A stretch of 64,000 nt of DNA from contig NZ_FXTH01000015.1 in NCBI RefSeq assembly GCF_900182555.1, forward strand, positions 28,271 to 92,270. Direction: 5' to 3'. This document shows positions 34,945-44,277 of the stretch, in pieces. The first letter of the stretch is position 1. Each line of letters starts with the position of its first letter. Origin of the DNA: Fodinibius sediminis (GTDB lineage Bacteria; Bacteroidota; Rhodothermia; Balneolales; Balneolaceae). The notes below the pieces were generated by a model. It was given only the letters and a program-made list of their open reading frames with translations. It ran no database searches and had not been told where the DNA came from. Position numbers and translations under genes: made by a program.

Positions 34945-36855
34945 TTATTGATTTAGATTATAGTCAAGTTCGGCCCCAAAAAGTTCAACCAGCGTTTTTA
35001 TGGTCGGGTCGCGTTCCTGCAGTTTCTTGAACCGCTCATAGGGGCTCATGGATTTTTCCGCGCTGTGTTTATCTTTTTGAACCTGGCAGCGGATACTCAA
35101 AAAAGCACCAATCTCACGTTCCAGGATTTTGCCCAGCCGCCGGTCGTTTTCCTCGACGGTCTTCTTGGCAAAATCATCATTGCAGCGCAGCTGCAGGGTT
35201 CCTTTTTGCAGGCTTATCGGTTCCACCCGCTGCATTTGGAAATAGAGCATCTGCGGGACCTCCTGCCTGAGGAGATCGATATAGCGATCCCAGTGTTCGC
35301 TGATTTCTTCCAGTGATACATCCTTGGGAGGGCGTTTGGGCGCTGAGGGGGCAGCCGTGGAAACCGCTGCCGGGGCCGATTTTGATGCAGACTTCTTTTC
35401 CTTTTTCAGCGACGTCCCGTCAAACAGCTGATCAAAATCCTCCTCTTCCGGGGAAACGGGTTCCGCTACACCGGGTGCTTCCTCAGCCGGCGACGATAAA
35501 GACCGGTCCTCAGGTTTCTTCGGCTCTTCTTCCTCCGGCCCGGATTCAGTCGCAACCCCGGGCGTGGGTTCATCGGGTTGCGGGGAGGCTCCATTCGAGG
35601 ACGGTTGTGTGCTGCCTGTCGTCGGTTCGGTTTTCCCGGATTCCTCATCTGCCGATGCCACAGGGACTTCACGGGAGGTTGCCGGCTCGTCCGATGAGGA
35701 TTGCTGGCCGTTTGATGAGGTTATGTCCGGCTGATTACTGAGCTTTTTTTTTAACTGATGCAGTTCAGCTACCAGCTTGTCCAGTTGCTGGCTGCGCTCC
35801 ATATGAATAAGCTTCAGCAGGGTGATTTCGAACTGTATCTTCGGCTGCTGGGCCTCTTTGATCTTATATTGGGCCTCGCTGACCAGGTGGAGCATGCGCA
35901 TAAGGTCATCATCGGAAAAGGCCTGCGAGGCTTTCCGGTAGCGCCGCTTGGTCTCGGCGGAAGCTTCCACCAGGTGCATCTTATCCGACTGGCGGGCTAC
36001 GTAAAGATTGCGAATATGTTCTGTAAGTCCTGTGAGGTATTCCTGGATGTCGTAGCCTTCATGCAGAAGATCGTTGATAAGCTCCAGGCCCCGGCTTGCA
36101 TCCTGCTGCTCGACGCTGTGCATAAAGTCGAACATGCGCTCCGTGCTCACTACGTTCAGGGCCTGAAGCAGCTCACTGTGCTGAATATTGTTGCCGCAGA
36201 AAGCAATGGCCTGGTCCAGGAGACCCAGGGCATCACGAAGGGCCCCGTCGGCCTTTTTGGCTATCACATGCAGCGATTCCTCGTCAATGCTGATGCCTTC
36301 ATCCCGGCACACGTTCTTCAGGCGCGCCACAATATCCTCGATGCCGATGCGCTTAAAGTCGAAGCGCTGCACCCGCGAAAGAATGGTGGGCAGAACCTTG
36401 TGCGGTTCGGTGGTGGCAAAGATAAAAATGATGTGGTCGGGCGGCTCTTCCAGCGTTTTCAGCAGGGCGTTAAAAGCCTGCTTGCTGAGCATGTGAACTT
36501 CATCAATGATGTAGACCTTGTAGCGGCCGTTCTGGGGAGGAATGCGCACGCGCTCCCGCAGATCACGGATATCATCCACGCTGTTGTTGGAAGCAGCATC
36601 GATTTCCACCACATTCAGGGTTTTGTTCAGTGACTCGCCATCGACCTGCCGGTCGATCTGGTTTACCGTACGGGCCAGTACCCGGGCCATGGATGTTTTT
36701 CCTACGCCCCGTGGGCCACAAAACATGTAGGCATGGGCCAGCCGGTTTTGCTTGATGGCATTTTTAAGCGTACTGCTGACATGTTCCTGCGAGACGATAT
36801 CATCGAATGATACAGGCCGGTATGTGCGGGTCAGTGCGCGGTAGTTGTCAGACAT
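34945..36855 (-). CDS. dnaX: DNA polymerase III tau subunit, with likely gamma frameshift
   Basis: Clamp-loader ATPase. 636 residues. Walker A GPRGVGKTSMARVLA (about 46-60), Walker B VYIIDEVHMLSKQAFNALLK, sensor-1 FIFATTEPHKVLPTILSR. The four-cysteine zinc module that normally sits between Walker A and EIDAAS is missing: the segment RTVNQIDRQVDGESLNKTLN has no Cys. Domain III ends at about residue 370, followed by a long acidic, Pro/Ser-rich linker and a conserved C-terminal piece (about 510-636) for polymerase binding. A slippery site at residue 369-371 (separate entry) predicts a 373-residue gamma-like form. Confidence 0.95.
   Translation of the reverse strand: MSDNYRALTRTYRPVSFDDIVSQEHVSSTLKNAIKQNRLAHAYMFCGPRGVGKTSMARVLARTVNQIDRQVDGESLNKTLNVVEIDAASNNSVDDIRDLRERVRIPPQNGRYKVYIIDEVHMLSKQAFNALLKTLEEPPDHIIFIFATTEPHKVLPTILSRVQRFDFKRIGIEDIVARLKNVCRDEGISIDEESLHVIAKKADGALRDALGLLDQAIAFCGNNIQHSELLQALNVVSTERMFDFMHSVEQQDASRGLELINDLLHEGYDIQEYLTGLTEHIRNLYVARQSDKMHLVEASAETKRRYRKASQAFSDDDLMRMLHLVSEAQYKIKEAQQPKIQFEITLLKLIHMERSQQLDKLVAELHQLKKKLSNQPDITSSNGQQSSSDEPATSREVPVASADEESGKTEPTTGSTQPSSNGASPQPDEPTPGVATESGPEEEEPKKPEDRSLSSPAEEAPGVAEPVSPEEEDFDQLFDGTSLKKEKKSASKSAPAAVSTAAPSAPKRPPKDVSLEEISEHWDRYIDLLRQEVPQMLYFQMQRVEPISLQKGTLQLRCNDDFAKKTVEENDRRLGKILEREIGAFLSIRCQVQKDKHSAEKSMSPYERFKKLQERDPTIKTLVELFGAELDYNLNQ
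35735..35754 (-). promoter_or_regulatory. dnaX: dnaX -1 frameshift/slippage site
   Basis: On the coding strand the sequence reads TTA-AAA-AAA-AAG-CTC with a run of nine A (35744-35752). It contains the heptamer A-AAA-AAG in the correct frame, the same as the E. coli dnaX shift site. After a -1 shift the frame reads GCT-CAG-TAA, stopping at 35735-35737. The predicted product is 371 tau residues plus Ala-Gln, ending just before the linker. Nine A also permits transcriptional slippage, as in Thermus dnaX. No internal Shine-Dalgarno was seen at the expected distance. Confidence 0.75.
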
Positions 36856-36957
36856 GTGAGGCGCTGGTTGAGCTGGAAGTTAGTTGCATAATCAACGCAT
36901 AAATCTACAAAAAATGAAGGCCAATTGCGTGTTTATCCGGCTAATATTTTGGGATCG

Positions 36958-38037
36958 TCAGAAAGCTTCTGCTTTTGTCTGGGAGGCCGGGATGATATGG
37001 CGTTCTCCTTCGACAGGAATGAGAAATTGATCCCGGAGCAAGGGTTCGTCCGCAAGGGCTGTCCGGAGCTCATTGGTGGCTTCATACATTCCATCATCAG
37101 CCAGGGGAAAGGTGCCGAAGTGCATGGCAAAACTCTGCCTGGACTGTACTTCACGGTGTGCTTGTACGGCTTCGCGGGGCGAGAGGTGAATGGATTCCAT
37201 GAACCAGCGTGGTTTATAGGCTCCGATGGGGATAAAGGAGGTATGCATGGGGCCGAACCGTTGGCCGATTTCATGGAAAAATTCTCCGTACCCCGTATCG
37301 CCGGCAAAGTAGATGTTGCCCAGTGCCGTGTGTAATACATAGCCGCACCACAGGGTCTTGTTGCGGTCAAACAGGCCGCGTCCTGAAAAGTGACGGGCCG
37401 GAACGGCTGTCAGGGTCAGCTTTTTGCTGAAACGGTGGCGGTTCCACCAATCCAGGTGCACGGTCTTGTCGATATTATGTTCGTGCAGAAACTGCTCAAC
37501 CCCGAGGGGGACGACAAAAGTGGGGTCATGCGCTTGTTGAAGATTCTTGACGGTTTGCAGATCCAGGTGGTCGTAATGATTGTGACTGATAAGCACCGTA
37601 TCGATGGGGGGAAGGTCGTTGAACTCAAGGCCCGGCGGACGCATGCGCTTCGGACCGATCCACTGGTAGGGGCTGGCCCGGTGGTTCCAGATAGGATCGG
37701 TAAGGATATTCAATCCATCAAACTGGAGCAGAAAAGTGGCATGGTTGACAAATGTGACCTGAAGTTCGCGGCTGTCAACGGACGGCTGTGGCTTCCGGGG
37801 ATCGGGCAGATCTTCGCGGTAGAGCCGGAACCAGCTTCCCTTGTCATTGCCCGAGAACCACCACTTGAGCACATCGCCGTAGTGATGTTCCTCCAGTTCG
37901 TGAGGGTTGACAAATTTCTTGCCGTTGAAGTGGTTGGAAGTACCTTCCTTGTATCTCGGGGCCGAAATAAGCTTGTCAACGACAAGCAGCGCCACACCGA
38001 GGCCAACGAGAGCTGAAAAAAAAGACCACAGAAACAT
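36958..38037 (-). CDS. MBL-fold metallohydrolase, membrane anchored
   Basis: 359 residues; an N-terminal membrane anchor (LWSFFSALVGLGVALLVVD-like stretch 3-22) then a metallo-beta-lactamase domain of the UlaG/NAPE-PLD branch with HNHYDHLD (about 156-163), VPARHFSGRG, IYFAGDTGYGEF and MHFGTFPL. NAPE-phospholipase D-like bacterial proteins act on phospholipid-type esters, but the substrate cannot be assigned. It starts 102 bases upstream of the dnaX start direction (minus strand) and probably has its own promoter. Confidence 0.85.
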   Translation of the reverse strand: MFLWSFFSALVGLGVALLVVDKLISAPRYKEGTSNHFNGKKFVNPHELEEHHYGDVLKWWFSGNDKGSWFRLYREDLPDPRKPQPSVDSRELQVTFVNHATFLLQFDGLNILTDPIWNHRASPYQWIGPKRMRPPGLEFNDLPPIDTVLISHNHYDHLDLQTVKNLQQAHDPTFVVPLGVEQFLHEHNIDKTVHLDWWNRHRFSKKLTLTAVPARHFSGRGLFDRNKTLWCGYVLHTALGNIYFAGDTGYGEFFHEIGQRFGPMHTSFIPIGAYKPRWFMESIHLSPREAVQAHREVQSRQSFAMHFGTFPLADDGMYEATNELRTALADEPLLRDQFLIPVEGERHIIPASQTKAEAF

Positions 38038-38212
38038 CTAGGGAATTCGTTTATTCATCGTGTCAAGTACGTCGCCAGTGCTGAACAGGGGCATATTATT
38101 TAATCTAACGTAATATAAAAAGTTACGATTTGGATATAAACGAATGTAAGCACTACTTAGTATGATGCCTGTAGGAAGCTCCTGCAGAATATCTACAGTT
38201 CAGGGCTGGAAC

Positions 38213-40291
38213 TTATTTCAACTCATCTTCAAAGAAGTCATAGATGCGCCGGTATTCATCGAACCAGGCATCGGGATCTTCAAAGCTGTGCCGCTCAGTC
38301 GGATACATCATCATGTCAAACTCTTTATCCCCGGCCTGTACGAGCTCGTCAATATACTGGGCGGCGTCCTGGAACCCTACGTTGTCATCCATAAGTCCGT
38401 GAAGGATAAGAACCGGTTGTTCCAGCTGGTCGACGTAGGTCAGGGGTGAGCTTCGTGCATAATGGGTTGAATCCTGTTCGGGGGTGCCCAGCCGTGGCAG
38501 GGTATACCAGGGATTGGTGTGATAATAATTTTCCCAGTTGGTAACGGCTCGAAGGGCGGCCGCCGCGTCAAAATATTGGGGTGCCACGCTGGTGGCATAC
38601 AGCGACATGAAGCCACCATAGCTGCCGCCGTAAATGCCTACGCTGGAGGTGTCGGCCTGGGGATAACGGCCGGCGAGGTGGTGAAGGCCGTCTATGATAT
38701 CCCGGCTCTCATACTTGCCCATCCAGTTGGTAACAGCCTCGCGGAATTGGCGACCGTAGCCGGTGCTGTGGCGGTAATCCACTTCTATGACATAGTAACC
38801 CCGGGCGTTGAGATACTGGTGAAACATATATTCCCGGTAGTAGCTGTTCGACCATCCCTTGTAGACATTCTGGAGTGATCCTGCGCCGTGCACAAATACA
38901 ATCACCGGGTATTTTTTGCCGGGCTCTTTATGCAGCGGCTCGAGGACCGACATGGACAGCTCGGTGGACCCGTCGCGACCGGTGAATCGAAGGTAATCCT
39001 CCTTCTGCCAGTCTATGGCCTTGAATCGATCGGGAATGGTGTGGGTCAGGCGCTTCTCTTCCCCGGGGTGTTCAAGGTCCAGGGCATAGAGTTCAAAGGG
39101 TTCATTAAAATAACTGTACTCGTAGACCAGCTGATTGTGAGTACGGCTCAGCTGGAAATTTTTTCGGTATCCCGTTCGGCTGGTCAGTCTTTCCACCTCA
39201 TCTGTGGCGGTATCCAGGGTGTAAACATGCCGTACTCCGGGATCTTGCCTGGTGGAGGCAAAGAGGATCTCGCCCTGACCGGTCCAGGCGGCCCAGGGTA
39301 CCTCATAATTTCCGGCAGTATGCTGGCGAAGGTCGCTGCCATCCGGCTCAACCGTATAGATATGGTTCCAGCCGTCCTGTTCAGATAAAAACATCAGCCG
39401 GTTGCCTTCGGGGGCGAAAGCGAGGTCGGTGCCGTAGATCCAGCCCCGGGTCGAGTCGCTGAACACGGTGGCGGAGTTCTGTTCCTGGAGATCCATCACG
39501 GTAATGGTTCGCCGTTTCATGGGGGCGTCCCGTTCGTCAATTGCGAGGTAACGTCCCGTGATGCTGATACTGGTGTTGAGGTAGCCCTTATGTTTAAAAA
39601 CGAACTCTGTTTCTACGGAATCGAGGTAGGCTAAAGTGAGAATTTGCCTGGGGATGCCGCGGCGGGTTTCGCCAGCCTGCACAAACTGGTCCGCATATTC
39701 GGGGAAATAGTACGCTTCGTAACCCGAGGTGTCCCACTGTGAAAGGATCAGCTTGTTGGGGCCGGCCCAGCCGACGATGGAGTAGCCGGGTTGCTCCTCC
39801 TTCTTATGGGTTATTTGCTGCAGCTGCGAGTTTTCCATATTGAGCACCCAGGCTTCTCCGTCCTGGATAAAAGCGATGCGCCGGCTATCGGGCGCCCAGG
39901 TGGCCTCCCGCTCGGAAGAGGGAGAACTGACCAGTTTTCTCCGGTTGCGGAAGCCCGCATCGGCTATCCAGATATTGTCTTTATGGTTGTATACCAGCTG
40001 CTTTCCATCGGGGGAAGCGGAGAAAGCAGGGGTGAAATGGTCCGGGGCCTGCCGGACATCCGTACCATCAAGGGCGATGCTGTAATATTTGTCCTCGATG
40101 CGGGCGGAGTCATTTCCCTCGTAATACAGTCGGGGCGCGCCCGGGGAGAAGGCGGTAAAATCGGGGCGGTGGCCGGCAAGGAGAGGTTCATAGAAAAGGG
40201 AACGGAGGCTGAGGGTGTCTATGCTGCTCTGGGCCCGGGACCAGCCGGGAAGCAGGAGGATAAACAACAGAGCGTTTGTGATATATTTCAT
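38213..40291 (-). CDS. secreted S9 family prolyl oligopeptidase-type peptidase
   Basis: About 692 residues from the preferred ATG at 40291, which gives a good signal peptide (MKYITNALLFILLLPGWSRAQ); a longer frame from 40396 lacks one. An N-terminal beta-propeller (WD40-like TolB repeats, for example YTVEPDGSDLRQHTAGNYEV) covers about 40-430, then an alpha/beta-hydrolase domain with the nucleophile in GGSYGGFMSLYA, the Asp in HGLMDDNVGFQD and His in ERHSFED. This is the DPP4-like layout, a periplasmic or secreted peptidase acting after proline or alanine. Next to a T9SS-exported protease. Confidence 0.88.
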   Translation of the reverse strand: MKYITNALLFILLLPGWSRAQSSIDTLSLRSLFYEPLLAGHRPDFTAFSPGAPRLYYEGNDSARIEDKYYSIALDGTDVRQAPDHFTPAFSASPDGKQLVYNHKDNIWIADAGFRNRRKLVSSPSSEREATWAPDSRRIAFIQDGEAWVLNMENSQLQQITHKKEEQPGYSIVGWAGPNKLILSQWDTSGYEAYYFPEYADQFVQAGETRRGIPRQILTLAYLDSVETEFVFKHKGYLNTSISITGRYLAIDERDAPMKRRTITVMDLQEQNSATVFSDSTRGWIYGTDLAFAPEGNRLMFLSEQDGWNHIYTVEPDGSDLRQHTAGNYEVPWAAWTGQGEILFASTRQDPGVRHVYTLDTATDEVERLTSRTGYRKNFQLSRTHNQLVYEYSYFNEPFELYALDLEHPGEEKRLTHTIPDRFKAIDWQKEDYLRFTGRDGSTELSMSVLEPLHKEPGKKYPVIVFVHGAGSLQNVYKGWSNSYYREYMFHQYLNARGYYVIEVDYRHSTGYGRQFREAVTNWMGKYESRDIIDGLHHLAGRYPQADTSSVGIYGGSYGGFMSLYATSVAPQYFDAAAALRAVTNWENYYHTNPWYTLPRLGTPEQDSTHYARSSPLTYVDQLEQPVLILHGLMDDNVGFQDAAQYIDELVQAGDKEFDMMMYPTERHSFEDPDAWFDEYRRIYDFFEDELK

Positions 40292-40416
40292 GAATCTGTT
40301 GGTAATTGGAAAGCGTTGCATCGGAAATAACAAAAGGGGACTGTAAAGGGCAAGCAGGTGACTGCGGCTTTTATGACATTTAACGTTTGCACACAACGGG
40401 CCGGTTGTAGCGGCCC

Positions 40417-42141
40417 TTATTTGATACGTGTCATTTTTTTGGCCACGGCCTGACGGTCTGTAACGAGCTGGTACACATACACTCCCGAAGCCAGGCTGCC
40501 TGCCTCGATCGTTTTGACGTGAAGTCCGGCTTCAAGCTTCTGATCATAAAGCGTACGCAGGTGCCGCCCGATCATGTCATAGAGTTCCAGTTTTACCCGT
40601 GAGGGTTCGGCAAGAGTGAAGCGAATGGTGGTGGTGTTGCGAAAGGGATTCGGATAATTCTGGTGAAGCGTCAGCTGACTGAAGTCGGTGTTGCCCACCT
40701 GAACGACAGCAGCTTCGGCTGCGGAGTCGGTACCGCTATTGGTAAGCACGATGCCGGCGGAGGTAATATCTTTCCAGGCCCAGGGCGTTGATAATGCTGC
40801 GGTCTGGTTGTCGCCGGAGGTCATGATTCTGTAATCGGTTGTTCCGTCGGCGAAGTAGGCCAGAACGCCCACCCCTGTATTCGGTTCGGCCACAGATACT
40901 TCAACCGCCATATTGCCCGTGGCTTCGCGGGGAGGGGTGACGCGGTAGTAGGTCGCCGACAGCCGCTCCAGCGTATAATCCGGTACCGCCCGCGGGGTGG
41001 CAAGATCTCCGGTATAGAAATCACTGCCGGGCCTGATGTTCGGCTTCGGGTAGTGGCGGCGCTCCTCGAAACCAAAACCGTCGGCCGTGTTGTTGGGGCC
41101 CGCGGCGTAGTGCCAGAGCTGGGACTCCACATAGTCGTGCTGGAAGACGTCGGCGCCGCCCAGCTGCCGGCTCAGGGCCTCAATCATGGTAATGGTGGGG
41201 TCATTTTTAATGATTGTCCACACCGAGGGCCAGAACTGTGGGCCGTATTTTTCCTCAAAAAAGAGCGCCCAGCTCACGTGGTAATAGGAGCCCGGGTAGA
41301 ACGAAGTTTCAGGGTTGTTGAAGATCGATTCCGAATCCGACAGATAATTGTAGTAATCATTGACAGGATCATAAACGATTTCCTCCATGAGTGTGGCATC
41401 CATCTCTGCCCATTGATCCGACTCGCCGCTCCAGCCGGTGGCTGCATATTGGATAGCATGCTTTAATTCATGGGCAGCGGTTGCGCGGATGGCTCCCCGT
41501 TGGTTCCCCTGGGGGTCATCGTTGTCCGGGAACCCCTGGTAGTTGTTGTGCATGACGATGTAGGTGCTCCCGCTGACAATGTCGGTATAACCGTAAAAAC
41601 CCATGTTCTCGAAATAAATTTGATAGGGCTGTCCCGGGTCGGGCATCGGATCGGTGTAGCCGAGATTCTGTACTTCATGGCGGTAGGAGGAGTCAGCGGC
41701 CTGCGCTACCCACTCAATGTAATCCGGGGTGCCGTTATTATTGGTATCCTGTGTGGGTACGGCGTGTTCGCCTGCAGTGGAATAGTTGATTTCAAAACGT
41801 CCGGAGCGCGAGCGGTACCGCTGGGTGGCATGTTGGATGGGGGTGCTCGTCAGGGCTTCCACCCGGGCCACGGTACCGGCAGACAGCCGGGAGCGGTGCT
41901 TATGGAAGTCCATCAGTGCCGGGGTGCCGCATTTTATGGACCTGTCATCCCCCCGCTGGTAAGAGCGGGGAAGGCTTTGCGGCTTTGTACCTGCATACAG
42001 TTGGTACAGGATCTTCTCGTCGATAGAGAGCCTGCCCTCTTTGAAGTCTTTTTTGATCTCCTCATGTTGCGCCTGCAACAGCCCGGGCAGCCACAGCAGT
42101 AACAGCAGGGAGATGAATAGTTTTCGGAGGCCGAAATGCAT
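40417..42141 (-). CDS. T9SS-exported MXAN_6640-type putative metalloprotease
   Basis: 574 residues from the ATG at 42141 (start MHFGLRKLFISLLLL gives a signal peptide ending at LLQAQ). The catalytic-domain hallmark is TAAHELKHAIQYA with downstream DATLMEEI, a metzincin/gluzincin-like HExxH variant (HELKH) seen in MXAN_6640 proteins. The last 80 residues form a T9SS type A sorting domain: LHQNYPNPFRNTTTIRF, YDMIGRHLRTL and SGVYVYQL, ending KKMTRIK. So it should cross the outer membrane through the type IX system, whose regulator PorX is at 44839. Confidence 0.88.
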   Translation of the reverse strand: MHFGLRKLFISLLLLLWLPGLLQAQHEEIKKDFKEGRLSIDEKILYQLYAGTKPQSLPRSYQRGDDRSIKCGTPALMDFHKHRSRLSAGTVARVEALTSTPIQHATQRYRSRSGRFEINYSTAGEHAVPTQDTNNNGTPDYIEWVAQAADSSYRHEVQNLGYTDPMPDPGQPYQIYFENMGFYGYTDIVSGSTYIVMHNNYQGFPDNDDPQGNQRGAIRATAAHELKHAIQYAATGWSGESDQWAEMDATLMEEIVYDPVNDYYNYLSDSESIFNNPETSFYPGSYYHVSWALFFEEKYGPQFWPSVWTIIKNDPTITMIEALSRQLGGADVFQHDYVESQLWHYAAGPNNTADGFGFEERRHYPKPNIRPGSDFYTGDLATPRAVPDYTLERLSATYYRVTPPREATGNMAVEVSVAEPNTGVGVLAYFADGTTDYRIMTSGDNQTAALSTPWAWKDITSAGIVLTNSGTDSAAEAAVVQVGNTDFSQLTLHQNYPNPFRNTTTIRFTLAEPSRVKLELYDMIGRHLRTLYDQKLEAGLHVKTIEAGSLASGVYVYQLVTDRQAVAKKMTRIK

Positions 42142-42277
42142 TAAAAAACGATATTGGGGTTCATTTCTTCCAAAATTAGCCTTAATTTTGGGTTCTGCAA
42201 ACATTAACCGCTAAAATATAAAAAGGCGTCTCTCTTATCCATGACGCTGATATTTCAGGGGAAAAAGACAAGGTATC

Positions 42278-43243
42278 ATGTACGAAGTAATACTCTACTA
42301 CAAATTTGCACCGGTTGAGAATCCCGAAACCTTCTGCGGGAATCACAAGGAATTCTGCAGGGAGCTGGGCATCAAGGGGCGTATCTACATCGGGGAAGAG
42401 GGCATCAACGGAACCGTGGGCGGTACTCCCGAACAGATTGCCTCATACAAGGAGCATCTGACGGGCATTCCCGGTTTTGAGGGCACGGACTTCAAAACCA
42501 GCACCAGCGATTATGTGCCGTTTGCAAAGCTTAAATGCAAAACCCGTGATGAGCTGGTAGCCCTGCATAAGGAGGATGTGGATCCACGGGACGGTGGAAA
42601 GTACCTGGAACCTCATGAGTGGCGCGAAGTCATGGAATCCGAGGAGGATTATGTACTGATTGACGTGCGTAACGACTATGAATCGAGGATTGGTCATTTC
42701 GAGGGAGCCATAACGCCGCAAGTGGAGAACTTCTATGATTTTCCCGACTGGCTGGAGCAGGTTCAAGAAGAGATCGACAAGGATAAAAAAGTGCTGATGT
42801 ATTGCACGGGCGGGATCCGGTGCGAGAAATTTTCGGTGCTGATGAAAGAGAAAGGCTGGCACGACGTGAATCAGCTGCATGGCGGCATACAGCGGTATGC
42901 CCAGGAAGAGGGGGGCAAGCATTACAAGGGCAAATGCTTTGTGTTCGATGACCGGCTGGTGGTGCCGGTGGACGAAGACAATCTGGAGCCCATCGCCCGC
43001 TGTGAGATTACGGGCAAGCCGGCCGACACCTATATCAATTGTGCAAATATGGAGTGCAATAAGCTGTTTGTCTGTTCTGAAGAAGGGGCTCGGAAGATGG
43101 AGGGATGCTGCAGCACGGAATGCCTTGAAAGTGACTACAGGCGGCCATTCGACCCGGAAAATGCGTTCCGCCCCTTTCGCAAGTGGTATCATTATTTTGA
43201 TGAGGACTTTAAAGAACGAGAGGTGGAAGTAGAAAAGGAGTGA
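42278..43243 (+). CDS. trhO: tRNA uridine(34) hydroxylase TrhO, rhodanese fold
   Basis: 321 residues, oxygen-dependent maker of 5-hydroxyuridine at U34 in tRNA. Layout matches YceA/TrhO: N-terminal domain (GRIYIGEEGINGTVGG, about 30-45), the rhodanese domain with VLIDVRNDYE near 130 and catalytic loop MYCTGGIRCEKF near 175-186, and a C-terminal cysteine-rich tail (CANMECNKLFVCSEEG, CCSTECLE) that looks metal-binding. Start chosen at 42278; good in-frame context. Solitary between minus-strand genes. Confidence 0.9.
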   Translation: MYEVILYYKFAPVENPETFCGNHKEFCRELGIKGRIYIGEEGINGTVGGTPEQIASYKEHLTGIPGFEGTDFKTSTSDYVPFAKLKCKTRDELVALHKEDVDPRDGGKYLEPHEWREVMESEEDYVLIDVRNDYESRIGHFEGAITPQVENFYDFPDWLEQVQEEIDKDKKVLMYCTGGIRCEKFSVLMKEKGWHDVNQLHGGIQRYAQEEGGKHYKGKCFVFDDRLVVPVDEDNLEPIARCEITGKPADTYINCANMECNKLFVCSEEGARKMEGCCSTECLESDYRRPFDPENAFRPFRKWYHYFDEDFKEREVEVEKE

Positions 43244-43360
43244 AACAGGACGTTTTTCCAATTCATTTCATATAATCAGAAAAACAATCCTATTCCATGG
43301 TTCCTTCCATCCGGGCTCTGCTTTCAGACGGTCAACCTGCCTTCTGCTGATTTTTTCTGC

Positions 43361-44152
43361 TTACCCTTCAAAAAAGGCACGGGCGATAGATGCAAAATGA
43401 GAAGGGCGGTCGAGGAAAGCGTAATGGCCCGCGTTGTCGATAACCACCAGAGCCGCATTTTCAATACCTTTTTCCATCCGCCGGGCCTGGTAGAGGGGGG
43501 TGGCATCATCCTCCCTTCCCCACAGAAGCAATACTTCATGCGGGATCTGCGGCAGACAGGGTTCCAGGTATTCCGATACGGTTTTGACAAAGGTTTCGCG
43601 CATGACCCCGTTTAGTTTGCGATAGTCACTCGATCCCAGGGCCTTCCAGACGGCGGTAGCGCGGAGCTGTTCCAGTCCTTTTTCGCGCAAGGCAGTCGGA
43701 AGCAGCCAAAAGGGAGCCTTCAGCAGTTTGGCGGTGTATTTTTTCAGGTAATAGCTCGCACTTCGTTTGGGTTTCATGCCCGCACCGCCTGTTATCAATA
43801 CCTTGTCGACCAGCGATCCCGTATTGCTTTGGGCGCAGAGCTTGAGGGCCATGCGTCCCCCGAATGAGTGGACCAGCAGATCGGCAGGCTCAATGTTGTT
43901 GTCCCTGATAAATTGGGCCGCCAGTTCCACATAATCACTGACAGACCAGGGGCATCCGGGGGACGAAGAGTCACCAAAGCCGGGAAGATCAAGGACGTAG
44001 CAGGTGCGTATGGAAGCCAGCTGTTCGGCCAGGGGCCACATCACCGCACCGCTGCTGCCCCAGCCATGGAGGATCAGCAGGGGTTTTCCCTCCCCCACGG
44101 TCTTATAGGAGATGGAGAGGTTTTTATAGTGGTATGTTTGGCTGTTTTGCAT
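43361..44152 (-). CDS. alpha/beta hydrolase
   Basis: 263 residues from the ATG at 44152 (the longer frame from 44251 adds residues unlike the family). Features: LLILHGWGSSGAVMWPLAEQL (oxyanion hole HGWG), the nucleophile elbow LLVHSFGGRMAL (Ser about 99), WGREDDATPLYQ (acid Asp) and AGHYAFLDRP (His). Broad-specificity fold; substrate unknown. Its promoter region and the ComEA-like gene on the other strand are only 125 bases apart. Confidence 0.82.
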   Translation of the reverse strand: MQNSQTYHYKNLSISYKTVGEGKPLLILHGWGSSGAVMWPLAEQLASIRTCYVLDLPGFGDSSSPGCPWSVSDYVELAAQFIRDNNIEPADLLVHSFGGRMALKLCAQSNTGSLVDKVLITGGAGMKPKRSASYYLKKYTAKLLKAPFWLLPTALREKGLEQLRATAVWKALGSSDYRKLNGVMRETFVKTVSEYLEPCLPQIPHEVLLLWGREDDATPLYQARRMEKGIENAALVVIDNAGHYAFLDRPSHFASIARAFFEG

Positions 44153-44277
44153 TTCTGAGGCAAAACATCCGATTATTTTGGGTGCTAAACAAGTAAAATT
44201 GTAAGGATTTGCCCGTTTGCCGGTCTTACTATCTGGGAGTGTTAATAACAAGCAATCTAAGGAAAGCAGGAGGGAAC

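Noticed and set aside
35313..36633. Long plus-strand frames across dnaX (142 and 291 codons)
   Set aside because: They are shadows of the dnaX reading frame; the AAA+ motifs are on the minus strand.
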